A stretch of DNA of 36,398 nucleotides from CAWVWD01 sp965662365 (GTDB lineage: Bacteria; Bacteroidota; Bacteroidia; Chitinophagales; Saprospiraceae), in the NCBI GenBank assembly GCA_965662365.1, contig CBFIHR010000045.1, forward strand, positions 1 through 36,398. The letters are read 5' to 3'. A program made the translations under genes and the position numbers. Position 1 is the first letter of the stretch. Each line of letters begins with the position of its first letter. A model generated the notes under the pieces. That model was not told the DNA's origin. It ran no database searches and was given only the letters and a program-made list of their open reading frames with translations. Shown here piece by piece: positions 23,394-32,012 of this stretch.

Positions 23394-26186
23394 TTACAGC
23401 TTTATTTTTAGCCAATTTCCATTTATCAATCCTTCTGCCGTCTCATTTTTCCAACGGATTCTTTCATATTGAAACTTAACCACGGTTTTACCATTTTTAT
23501 TCAAAATCCCATAACGACCATTTTTCATCGCTTCTATATAATTATCCGTGAACTGAAGCCCTAAATAACCATAGTCACAGGAAATAATCATTTTTCCTTG
23601 TGCGGTAATCATTCCATATTTATCACCTTTTTTCACTCTCGATATACCATTATTAAAATACATCAACTCATCGTAAATGATAGGAATCAAGGGATTTCCA
23701 TCAAAATCGAACAAACCATATTTATCCTCTTTTCGAATCTTAAAACCATTTTCATCAATCGTTAACGCATCGTAAGAAGTAGGTAAAATCAATTGACCAT
23801 CAGTCGTAAATAAACCGACTTTATTATTCTTTTCTACTCTGAAATAATTATCCAAACTCGTGATTTTATCATATTTGAACGGGACGATTATTTTATAACG
23901 ATCATTAATAATTCCCCAAAATCCTTGTTGATTTGCACTAATGAACCCATTCACTTCTTCGACCAAATTATCATATTTAAACGGTAAAATAGTTTCGTTA
24001 TCCGGATTTATCATTCCCCAATAATTGTTTTTCTTAGCCATCGCCCGACCGTCGATAAAGCTATTTAACACTTGATATTCGAAAGGAATAATCGGTTGAT
24101 TAAGCTCGTTGATATAGCCCCATTGACCATCTTTTTTGGCTAAAGCCAAATGATTAATGTATGGAAAAACTTTTTCGTATTCTATCGGAATAATTAGTTG
24201 TCCTTTATCATCTGTGATACCATATTTGTTATTTTTCTTCACCGTCCAATATTCATAATCCGTATAAATAAAACTATCGTAAATTGTTGGTATTACTACA
24301 TTTCCATTATAATCGACAACACCATATTTATCATTTTTCAGCACACAGGCAAGTTGATTTTTACCAAAACGAAATCGTTCTTGATATATCGTCGGAATTA
24401 CAATATTTCCGCCTTTATCGACCATTCCCCAAAATCCATTTTCCTTTACGACGGCTTTTTCAAATTTATCAAAAACGATTTTAGTTTCATATCGTACCGG
24501 TATAATAAATTCATTACTTTGATTAATCAATCCGAAGTAATTTCCAACTCGGACATTGCGTACATCGGCTTCACTGATTTCTATATCATCTGCCCATTCT
24601 GACAAAGTTTGCAGTTCATTTTTAGTTGTTTGATAATTTATCCAGCCTAATTTTCCGTCATTTTGATAGCGAAATCGTTCTTTTCCTTTTTCATAATTCT
24701 CAATAAAATCAAATTGAAATGGTATTACCGCTTTTTCTTGTTGGTCAATCCAGCCCCACTTTCCATTCCGTTTTGCACGCATAAGTTTACCAAAAGGTGC
24801 AATTGATTCATACTGACAATCAATCAATCGATTGCCCTGATAATCCATATAACCGTAAAGCGATTTTTTTTGAACCAATAAGGTTGTCGGTTTTTGATTC
24901 AAATTCGGGATTTGATAGGCAATCGGTTGAATTAACTCCCCTTTTTCATTTATGAAACCGTACAAATTATCTTTTTTAACTATCGCCACTCCTTGATCAA
25001 AATCCTTAGCTTCATCATATATTGCGTCGATAACAAACGTTCCATTATCATTAATATAGCCGAATTTTCCTTCGAGTGTTTGGGCAGGTTTTAATTTATC
25101 ATTCAAATTTCGCCAAGAAATCACAGACAAAAAATTGTAAGGCTTAACCATTCCGTTTGAGGTATAAATAAACCGTTGATGTTCTTTTTCTAATAAAACA
25201 TTTTGACCAAAAGGCGTAACACCGCTGTATTCAAAAGGCAGCAAAACGTTGCCATCAGGCGATAAAATACTCCATTTCGCTCCTTTTTTAATTCTCGAAA
25301 ATCCATTAGCAAAAGGATAAATTCCATCAACTTCTGCATAAACTTTATCCGCTTTTTTAGAATCGTAAATCGTCCAAATATTATTGAGTTTTCCCGCAAA
25401 TAATTGATCATTAAGAATCGTAATTTCGTCAAATTTAGGTTCAATGACAATTTCTAATTTTTTATTATACAAACCTTTCTTACCATTTTTTTGCAACTCT
25501 CCCAATCCCAACCGATTCAACGCATTGATATAATTATATTGAGCAATTATAACGCTTTGCCCCGATTGATTGACGATACCATATTGACCATTTTTTACAA
25601 CGATAAGACCAACAATATCTATGATTCCATTCGCCAGTTCAAAATTAGCCGTAGCCTTGATTTTTTCGTACTGCATTGGCAAAATCATCTTATTATTCTG
25701 GTCAATAAAACCGGTAACATTACCTTTCGTAACTATCGCACCACGATATTCAAAAGCGATAGGCTGCATTGAGTTGTTCACCGCTGTTTTTTGAGCTAAA
25801 TAGACTTTGCCAATCGGTGTAATTTTATGATAATTTACAGGAATAAGTTGTTTTCCATCTTCGTTCACTAAACCGATTTTTGCTCCTTGCCGAACTTCGA
25901 TAATATTCGGTAGATTTTGTTCCATTCTATCATAAACAAAGGCGGAAATTTGTACGCCCTTACTGTTAAAAATAGCCCATTTTTGTTCGATAGATTGCAT
26001 CGCAAAAACTCCGAACTTTGAGGTTTTTATATCCCTGTAAATTGGGTTAACAACAACTTTATTTTGGGCATCTTTTATTCCAAACTTTCCATTCTCCTTA
26101 TAAATCTGAAAAGGCCGCTGATGCTGTGCAGTCATTGTTAAAGAAACGCTTACAAATACAAATAATAAATAATATGATAGTTTCAT
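23394..26186 (-). CDS. Secreted WG-repeat protein (about 25 repeats)
   Basis: 930 residues with a signal peptide (MKLSYYLLFVFVSVSLTMTAQ) and then about 25 tandem WG repeats of 33-40 residues covering nearly the whole protein. The consensus unit is an aromatic/hydrophobic strand, then KxGxWGxIxxxGxxIIPxxYDxI; clear examples are KKDGQWGYINELNQPIIPFE and ENGFWGMVDKGGNIVIPTIY. The most N-terminal units are the most degenerate. It ends INGNWLKIKL without a T9SS tail or membrane anchor. WG repeats form beta-rich solenoid or propeller-like surfaces for protein contacts; there is no evidence for enzyme activity. Likely periplasmic or secreted. The high repeat number suggests growth by internal duplication. 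Confidence 0.9.
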   Translation of the reverse strand: MKLSYYLLFVFVSVSLTMTAQHQRPFQIYKENGKFGIKDAQNKVVVNPIYRDIKTSKFGVFAMQSIEQKWAIFNSKGVQISAFVYDRMEQNLPNIIEVRQGAKIGLVNEDGKQLIPVNYHKITPIGKVYLAQKTAVNNSMQPIAFEYRGAIVTKGNVTGFIDQNNKMILPMQYEKIKATANFELANGIIDIVGLIVVKNGQYGIVNQSGQSVIIAQYNYINALNRLGLGELQKNGKKGLYNKKLEIVIEPKFDEITILNDQLFAGKLNNIWTIYDSKKADKVYAEVDGIYPFANGFSRIKKGAKWSILSPDGNVLLPFEYSGVTPFGQNVLLEKEHQRFIYTSNGMVKPYNFLSVISWRNLNDKLKPAQTLEGKFGYINDNGTFVIDAIYDEAKDFDQGVAIVKKDNLYGFINEKGELIQPIAYQIPNLNQKPTTLLVQKKSLYGYMDYQGNRLIDCQYESIAPFGKLMRAKRNGKWGWIDQQEKAVIPFQFDFIENYEKGKERFRYQNDGKLGWINYQTTKNELQTLSEWADDIEISEADVRNVRVGNYFGLINQSNEFIIPVRYETKIVFDKFEKAVVKENGFWGMVDKGGNIVIPTIYQERFRFGKNQLACVLKNDKYGVVDYNGNVVIPTIYDSFIYTDYEYWTVKKNNKYGITDDKGQLIIPIEYEKVFPYINHLALAKKDGQWGYINELNQPIIPFEYQVLNSFIDGRAMAKKNNYWGMINPDNETILPFKYDNLVEEVNGFISANQQGFWGIINDRYKIIVPFKYDKITSLDNYFRVEKNNKVGLFTTDGQLILPTSYDALTIDENGFKIRKEDKYGLFDFDGNPLIPIIYDELMYFNNGISRVKKGDKYGMITAQGKMIISCDYGYLGLQFTDNYIEAMKNGRYGILNKNGKTVVKFQYERIRWKNETAEGLINGNWLKIKL

Positions 26187-26230
26187 TTAGACTTTTTTTA
26201 CTTAAGGAATTGTTTTTTCCTATGAACACC

Positions 26231-26268
26231 AAAACCTTATCACAAAATATCACTTGTGACAAGGTTTT
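26231..26268 (-). terminator. Intrinsic terminator after the DHFR-like gene
   Basis: A 15-bp stem with one wobble: AAAACCTTATCACAA at 26231-26245 and its partner TTGTGACAAGGTTTT at 26254-26268. Read on the - strand it ends in TTTT and lies 26 bp past the stop of the gene at 26294, before the WG-repeat gene. Confidence 0.82.
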
Positions 26269-26293
26269 TCAAATTTCGCTTCGTTGAAATCTA

Positions 26294-26821
26294 TTATTTG
26301 ACGTAAGTCAAACTGACAACGCCCGTACTGAAAGTTTCTGATTTTAACAATCGAAAAGGCTTTAATTGAGTATTTGATGAAAATAACGGGATACCATCGC
26401 CCAAAACTATCGGCATATAACTCACAATCATTTCGTCTATCAAATTAGCATTCAGCAAAATACTATTCACTTGTCCACCGCCAATTAACCAAATTGATTT
26501 CCCTTTTTTTGATTTCAATTTTTTTACAAAATCAATTATGTTATCATTAACAAAAGTAACATTTTCATCTTCTGTCAATGATTGATTTCGAGTAAAAACA
26601 AAATTCGTTTTATCCGAATACGGAAACGGCATATCAAAACCCAGAACCTGCTGATACGTGATGTTTCCCATCAAAGTCGTGTCAATAGAATTGTACATAT
26701 CAAAATAACCATAATCCAAAAAGTCAGGATTTGGCAAATTTTCTAACCATTCCACACGACCATTTTTATCGGCAATAAAACCGTCGATACTTACGGCAAT
26801 GTATAATTTAATTTTTCTCAT
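26294..26821 (-). CDS. Dihydrofolate reductase / RibD C-terminal family protein
   Basis: 175 residues from the ATG at 26821 (an in-frame TTG two codons earlier is not used). It has the typical layout of the small RibD_C/DHFR-like reductases: KIKLYIAVSIDGFIADKNG at the start, TTLMGNITYQQVLGF (the LMGxxTYxxV motif), NFVFTRNQSL, IWLIGGGQVNSILLNANLIDEM (the GGG nucleotide loop) and MPIVLGDGIPLF. Members bind NADPH; several have no known substrate, and a true folate or riboflavin role is unlikely given the lack of the deaminase half of RibD. Probably cytoplasmic. Divergent from the amidohydrolase at 27062. Confidence 0.88.
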   Translation of the reverse strand: MRKIKLYIAVSIDGFIADKNGRVEWLENLPNPDFLDYGYFDMYNSIDTTLMGNITYQQVLGFDMPFPYSDKTNFVFTRNQSLTEDENVTFVNDNIIDFVKKLKSKKGKSIWLIGGGQVNSILLNANLIDEMIVSYMPIVLGDGIPLFSSNTQLKPFRLLKSETFSTGVVSLTYVK

Positions 26822-26997
26822 TGTCAATTCTTAAACTTTAAATATTTTGAAATCATTTATAGAATCTTTTCACAATATTAGGAATGTTTGGCGAATGTTA
26901 AAAGATGAATCCTAAAAAACTTAATATTTTGAAAATCAGACCTGTGCGAAAATATTCTTAAAGTTGTCTGAAATTATTTGGACAGAAATTAGAAGTC

Positions 26998-27024
26998 TTT
27001 TTTGATTTTGAATATGTACTTTTG
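26998..27024 (+). promoter_or_regulatory. Putative promoter for the 27062 gene
   Basis: TACTTTTG at 27017-27024 is a perfect TAnnTTTG, with TTTTTTGATT beginning at 26998. The layout copies that before the 9968 gene. It predicts a leader of about 30 nt. Confidence 0.5.
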
Positions 27025-27061
27025 TAGCGTTTAAAATTTTTCAAAAAACAAAAACCATATT

Positions 27062-30000
27062 ATGATAATAAAAAAAATGCTGTGTCTTTACCTTGCTGTA
27101 TTTATTGGAATTACAGTATTTGCACAAGACGACAAAAAATGGGACGTTCTAAATCCGCCAGGAGAATACAAAGAAATTGAGTTCACTACTGATGAGGGAA
27201 CGTGGATGAATTTGGACGTAAGTCCTGATGGTCAGACGATTGTGTTTGATATGTTAGGTGATATTTATTCGATGCCAATCACTGGCGGAACAGCAAAAGC
27301 GTTACGTCAAAATCATGCTTTTGAGGTGCAGCCGAGATTTTCGCCTGATGGAAAAACAATTATTTTCACTTCAGATGCTGGCGGCGGCGATAATGTTTGG
27401 ACAATGAATGCAGACGGTTCGGATGCAAAACAGATTACGAAAGAGAATTTTCGTTTACTAAATAATCCTGTTTTCTCGCCTGATGGCGAATATATTGTCG
27501 CTCGAAAACACTTTACTTCTGGGCGTTCTTTAGGTGCTGGTGAGTTGTGGATGTATCACAAAACTGGTGGCAGCGGTCTGCAGTTGACCAAACGTAAAAA
27601 TGACCAGCAAGATGTCAACGAGCCGACATTTTCACCTGATGGCCAATATATTTACTATTCGGAAGATGTCTATCCTGGTGGCTATTTTCAATATAATAAA
27701 GATCCAAATTCGCAGATTTTTGTGATTCGTAGATTCGATAGAACAACCGGCAAAATCGAAACCGTAACTGGCGGACCCGGCGGTGCAATTCGTCCACAAA
27801 TTTCGCCAGATGGCAAAATGATGGCATTTGTAAAACGAGTGCGTACAAAGTCAGTTTTGTATTTACACGATTTGGAAACTGGCGAGGAATGGCCAATTTT
27901 CGATGGACTCTCAAAAGACCAGCAAGAAGCATGGACGATTTTTGGAATTTACACTGGTTACAACTGGTTGCCTGACAATAAACATATCGTGATTTGGGGA
28001 AATGGAAAAATTTCGAAAGTCAATGTGGAAACGCAGGAAGCAACAAATATTCCGTTTAAAGTCAATGCAAAACATAGAATTTATGAAGCGGTGCGTTTTC
28101 GTCAAGAATTGGACGAAGATGATTTTGATGTAAAAGTCATTCGCCATGCAACAACTTCACCTGATGGTAAAATGTTGGTTTTCAGTGCAGTAGGTTATTT
28201 GTGGACAAAACAAATGCCGAATGGTAAACCGAAACGGTTATTACCAAAAAATGAAGATTTTCAATTTGAACCGAGTTTTTCTGCCGATGGACAATCTTTA
28301 GTTTTTGTCACTTGGGATGATGAAAAAGGAGGTGCAATTCACACGATGAAAGTTGGTGGAAAAACTTCTACAAAAATTACTACAACCAAAAGTATTTTCC
28401 GCACACCAAAATTTTCACCTGACGGGAAAATGATTGTCTATCGCAAAGAAGGCGGAAATATGCAGCAAGGTTATACACATTCTAAAAAAGCAGGAATTTA
28501 TACGATGTCTGCCAATGGCGATAACGTAAACTTCGTAACTGGAACTGGCGAAAATCCATTTTTCTCGAAAGATGGCAAACGCATTTTTTACAATACGGGC
28601 GGTTATTTATTTGGTGGAAAAAACAAGTCGCTGCAAAGTGTGGATTTAAGTGGAAATGACAATAAAACACATTTCAAATCAGAATATACGAATCAATGGT
28701 CATTAAGTCCTGATAATGAATGGTTGGCATTTTCAGAACTCTATAAGGTCTATATTGTGCCGTTTCCAAAAACAGGAAAGCCAGTCAACCTTTCTGCGAA
28801 AATAAAAGCTGTTCCAGTTTCGCAAATCGCCCGTGATGCAGGTATCAATCTACATTGGTCGAAAGACTCCAAAAAAGTCATGTGGACGTTAGGCGATGAA
28901 TATTTTTCAACAACTCTTCGAGAACGTTTTATGTTTCTTGAAAATGCCGCAGATTCGATTCCGCCTTTAGATACCGCAGGAATTAAAATTGGTTTAAACC
29001 TAAAAACCGATAAACCCGAAGGCGTTACTGTTTTTCAAAATGCGAGAATTATCACGATGAAAGGCGATGAAGTTATCGAAAACGGAACGATTATTATCAC
29101 AGGAAATAAAATTTCTTACGTTGGCGACGGGGCAAATATCAAAATTGATAAATCGGCTAATATTATTGATGCTAACGGCAAAACAATTATGCCAGGCATC
29201 GTTGATGTTCATGCTCATATCGGAAATTTCCGCTATGGTTTGAGTCCCAAAAAACAATGGGAATATTATGCAAATTTGGCGTATGGCGTTACGACGGTTC
29301 ACGATCCAAGTTCTAACTCTGAAATGATATTTTCACACGCAGAAGCCGTGAAAGCTGGAAATATGGTTGGCCCTCGTATTCACTCAACTGGTGTGATTTT
29401 GTACGGTGCAGATGGCGATTTTAAAGCTGTTGTTAATAATTTGGACGATGCACAATCAGCCTTACGCAGAACAGCTGCCTATGGTGCGTTTTCAGTAAAA
29501 TCTTACAATCAGCCTCGCCGTGAACAACGTCAGCAAATCATGGAAGCGGCTCGTCAGCAAAACATTATGGTTGTGCCGGAAGGCGGTTCGTTTTTCTATC
29601 ACAATATGTCGATGATTCTCGACGGACACACAGGACAAGAACACAATATTCCTGTCGCACCTTTATATAATGATGTCGTGCAGTTATGGTCAAACTCCAA
29701 AACTGGTTATACACCGACTTTAATTGTCAATTATGGTAGCGTCAACGGTGAATATTATTGGTATCAAAATACCAACGTATGGGAAAAAGAACGTTTGTTG
29801 AATTTTACACCTCGTGGCATTGTTGATAGTCGTTCTCGTCATCGCATGATGTTGCCACAAGAAGAATATGACAACGGTCATATTTTGACTTCGCAATCTT
29901 GCAAAAAACTAACCGATGCAGGTGTAAAAGTTAATTTAGGTGCGCACGGACAGCTTCAAGGTTTAGGTGCTCACTGGGAACTTTGGATGTTGCAACAAGG

Positions 30001-30334
30001 TGGCATGACGAACTTAGAAGCCTTACGTGCAGCGACTTTGAACGGTGCAAACTATATCGGAATGGATAGTCAAATCGGTTCGTTAGAAGAAGGAAAATTG
30101 GCGGATCTAATTGTTTTAGATAAAAATCCTTTGGATAATATTTTGAATACAGAATTTGTGCGTTACACGATGGTAAACGGTCGCTTATACGATGCGGAAA
30201 CAATGAATGAAATTGGAAATTATGATGTGAAACGTTCTAAATTCTACTGGGAATCAGATAAGTATAGTCAAAATTTTCCTTGGCATCAGAGTACGAATGG
30301 CTTTATGCCGAGTCAGTGTCATTGTAGAAACTAA
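27062..30334 (+). CDS. Secreted TolB/PD40 propeller fused to amidohydrolase
   Basis: 1090 residues. A signal peptide (about 1-21, ending TVFAQ) leads into a propeller region (about 45-620) with repeated (F/S)SPDG(K/Q) blade motifs, for example VSPDGQTIVFDML, RFSPDGKTIIFTSDAGG and FSPDGEYIVARK. From about 660 an amidohydrolase domain follows: the FQNARIITMKGDEVIENGTI beta unit, the metal pair His717/His719 in VDVHAHIG, a probable carboxylated Lys813 in FSVKSYNQPRR, GHTGQEH, and NLGAHGQLQGLGAHWE. It closes with GSLEEGKLADLIVLDKNPL. The pairing is familiar in Bacteroidota and other marine bacteria; the enzyme may act on peptides or cyclic amides (inference). No T9SS tail, so likely periplasmic. 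Alone in its transcript. Confidence 0.92.
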   Translation: MIIKKMLCLYLAVFIGITVFAQDDKKWDVLNPPGEYKEIEFTTDEGTWMNLDVSPDGQTIVFDMLGDIYSMPITGGTAKALRQNHAFEVQPRFSPDGKTIIFTSDAGGGDNVWTMNADGSDAKQITKENFRLLNNPVFSPDGEYIVARKHFTSGRSLGAGELWMYHKTGGSGLQLTKRKNDQQDVNEPTFSPDGQYIYYSEDVYPGGYFQYNKDPNSQIFVIRRFDRTTGKIETVTGGPGGAIRPQISPDGKMMAFVKRVRTKSVLYLHDLETGEEWPIFDGLSKDQQEAWTIFGIYTGYNWLPDNKHIVIWGNGKISKVNVETQEATNIPFKVNAKHRIYEAVRFRQELDEDDFDVKVIRHATTSPDGKMLVFSAVGYLWTKQMPNGKPKRLLPKNEDFQFEPSFSADGQSLVFVTWDDEKGGAIHTMKVGGKTSTKITTTKSIFRTPKFSPDGKMIVYRKEGGNMQQGYTHSKKAGIYTMSANGDNVNFVTGTGENPFFSKDGKRIFYNTGGYLFGGKNKSLQSVDLSGNDNKTHFKSEYTNQWSLSPDNEWLAFSELYKVYIVPFPKTGKPVNLSAKIKAVPVSQIARDAGINLHWSKDSKKVMWTLGDEYFSTTLRERFMFLENAADSIPPLDTAGIKIGLNLKTDKPEGVTVFQNARIITMKGDEVIENGTIIITGNKISYVGDGANIKIDKSANIIDANGKTIMPGIVDVHAHIGNFRYGLSPKKQWEYYANLAYGVTTVHDPSSNSEMIFSHAEAVKAGNMVGPRIHSTGVILYGADGDFKAVVNNLDDAQSALRRTAAYGAFSVKSYNQPRREQRQQIMEAARQQNIMVVPEGGSFFYHNMSMILDGHTGQEHNIPVAPLYNDVVQLWSNSKTGYTPTLIVNYGSVNGEYYWYQNTNVWEKERLLNFTPRGIVDSRSRHRMMLPQEEYDNGHILTSQSCKKLTDAGVKVNLGAHGQLQGLGAHWELWMLQQGGMTNLEALRAATLNGANYIGMDSQIGSLEEGKLADLIVLDKNPLDNILNTEFVRYTMVNGRLYDAETMNEIGNYDVKRSKFYWESDKYSQNFPWHQSTNGFMPSQCHCRN

Positions 30335-30335
30335 G

Positions 30336-30381
30336 GTTACTGAAGAGGGGTTTTGTAAAAATCCCTCTTCAATTTCGTAAC
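30336..30381. terminator. Hairpin between the amidohydrolase and the acidic protein gene
   Basis: TGAAGAGGG (30341-30349) pairs with CCCTCTTCA (30363-30371), and an outer GTTAC/GTAAC pair (30336-30340, 30377-30381) extends the stem across unpaired bases. The T-tract after it is short, so termination is less sure than for the others here. It sits between convergent genes. Confidence 0.5.
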
Positions 30382-30422
30382 GAAAGTATCCAAACATATT
30401 CAAATATAGTTATAAGATGACT

Positions 30423-30815
30423 TTAAATATCACTTATTGCCTCTCCTTCCTCATCAATAACCTCCTTTTTCTTCATCACCATTTCTTTTAAGATTTTGGA
30501 GTTTTTCATAATCGCCAATTTAAACTCTAAGCTATCGCTAAAACTTTGTAAAAGTTGATTCAAATCAAACTCTTCTAAAGTATCTTCTGTTAAATTTTCT
30601 AGATCAACCGATTCTAAGATTTCATTAAAATACTCATATTCCTCATCAGAAACTCGATATGGTTCATTCTCGTCATAATCTTCATTCTCATCTTCGTCAT
30701 AATCGTCTTCGTCATACTCTTCGTCTTCGTCATCAAAAGCCCGATTAATCATCGTTTTGAGCATTACCAAAACGGCAACAGCTGCCATTATCAAGTTTAT
30801 ATCTTTCTTTTTCAT
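30423..30815 (-). CDS. Small membrane-anchored protein with a highly acidic tract
   Basis: 130 residues. MKKKD is followed by one hydrophobic helix at about 7-25 (INLIMAAVAVLVMLKTMIN), then a tract at 28-51 in which 19 of 24 residues are Asp or Glu, spaced by Tyr and Asn. The remainder is helical and amphipathic with more acid (about 55-130), including SDEEYEYFNEILESVDLEN and FKLAIMKNSKILKEMVMKKK. The positive start suggests an N-in orientation with the acidic part across the membrane, though this is a prediction. No family recognised. It is divergent from the AI-2E-type transporter with only about 107 bp between starts. Confidence 0.65.
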   Translation of the reverse strand: MKKKDINLIMAAVAVLVMLKTMINRAFDDEDEEYDEDDYDEDENEDYDENEPYRVSDEEYEYFNEILESVDLENLTEDTLEEFDLNQLLQSFSDSLEFKLAIMKNSKILKEMVMKKKEVIDEEGEAISDI

Positions 30816-30883
30816 TTATTAAATTTGTTCCAAAATTAATTTAAACATTCTCTTTTTCACTAAAAGTATCATTAAAAATTTGA

Positions 30884-30891
30884 TAACTTCG
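30884..30891 (+). promoter_or_regulatory. Possible -7 element for the AI-2E-type transporter
   Basis: TAACTTCG matches TAnnTTTG with one change, 31 bases before the ATG. The same TTCG variant is seen before the 657 gene. Confidence 0.25.
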
Positions 30892-30922
30892 CTGTATCAA
30901 TTTAGCAACGAATAATAAAACC

Positions 30923-31975
30923 ATGAGATTACAACGTGCAACTTATATAGTAGTTTTGATTACTTTGATTACGTATGTCTTATACATATCACAAAGCTAC
31001 TTGATTCCTTTAGTTTTGGCATTTTTAATCTGGGATATAATTCGTGGATTACGAGACCTTTTCACAAAAATTAATTTTGTAGAAAAATACTTTCCGGTTT
31101 GGGTTTTGAATACATTATCTTTCGGTACAATATTTTTAGTTTTAAGTCTTTTATCAAATATGATTGTTTCGGGTATCGGGCAGTTTTCTACAAAACTACC
31201 AACGTACCAGGCTAATATTTATAAAATTAATGAAGTTGTATTAGAAAAATACAATTATAACCTTATTGAACAATTAGAAAAATACTTTGGTACGTTTGAT
31301 TTCACCGTGTTAATCCAACCTATTTTTAATGGCTTATCTGTCGTATTAGCCGATGGTTTTATGATCACCTTGTATTGCATTTTTTTATTGTTAGAAGAAT
31401 CTATTTTTCGTAAAAAATTCCGCTCCTTATTCGATAAAGAAGAACGTTTTTTACAAGTCAATGAAATCGTACGACAAATTGATGTGTTATTCACTGAATA
31501 CCTGTCACTAAAAACAATTGTCAGTTTAATTACAGGTTTTTGTAGTTATCTTGTTCTACTGTTTTTGGGAGTTGATGCACCCGTACTTTGGGGGATTCTG
31601 ATTTTCTTGCTCAATTACATTCCGAGTATCGGCTCATTGATTGCGACTGCTTTTCCAACGATAGTTGCCATGCTACAAAATGGTGATATTATGTCAGGTG
31701 TTTGGGTTTTAATAGCCGTCGGTATTATTCAAGTGATTGTTGGAAACTTTGTTGAGCCAAAAGTCATGGGTAACTCTCTGAATATCAGCCCTTTCGTTGT
31801 AATTGTTGCCTTAGTTCTTTGGGGAGCAATCTGGGGCATTATCGGTATGTTGCTAAGCGTACCGATTACCGTCATTATGATTTTAATCATGGCACAATTT
31901 GAGGGGACAAAAGGTATTGCAATTATGCTTTCGGAGAGCGGAAAAGTGAATACGGTTAAACAGCTTGAAGTTTGA
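30923..31975 (+). CDS. AI-2E family transporter (TqsA/PerM-like permease)
   Basis: 350 residues with about seven to eight transmembrane helices, the normal size for the family. Typical landmarks: two early helices (VVLITLITYVLYISQSYLIP, LVLAFLIWDII), a large soluble segment between about 75 and 165, ADGFMITLYCIFLLLEE, the helix FTEYLSLKTIVSLITGF, the reentrant-like GILIFLLNYIPSIGSLIATAFP, and near the end NFVEPKVMGNSLNISPFVVIVALVLWGAIWGIIGMLLS (shown in part). The members with known roles export AI-2 or act as Na+(Li+)/H+ exchangers; which applies here is not shown. It ends 37 bp from the convergent nadR-like gene. Confidence 0.92.
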   Translation: MRLQRATYIVVLITLITYVLYISQSYLIPLVLAFLIWDIIRGLRDLFTKINFVEKYFPVWVLNTLSFGTIFLVLSLLSNMIVSGIGQFSTKLPTYQANIYKINEVVLEKYNYNLIEQLEKYFGTFDFTVLIQPIFNGLSVVLADGFMITLYCIFLLLEESIFRKKFRSLFDKEERFLQVNEIVRQIDVLFTEYLSLKTIVSLITGFCSYLVLLFLGVDAPVLWGILIFLLNYIPSIGSLIATAFPTIVAMLQNGDIMSGVWVLIAVGIIQVIVGNFVEPKVMGNSLNISPFVVIVALVLWGAIWGIIGMLLSVPITVIMILIMAQFEGTKGIAIMLSESGKVNTVKQLEV

Positions 31976-32012
31976 TTATTTGAATGTTCGAGTGTTAGAA
32001 AACATTTGAACA

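Noticed and set aside
24198..24602. 134-codon + strand frame opposite the WG-repeat gene
   Set aside because: Antisense to repetitive coding DNA; Ile/Phe/Tyr-rich translation is what the complement of WG repeats gives.
23394..26186. WG-repeat DNA as a tandem-repeat artefact or CRISPR-like array
   Set aside because: The repetition is at protein level with diverged codons, within one uninterrupted reading frame with a signal peptide.
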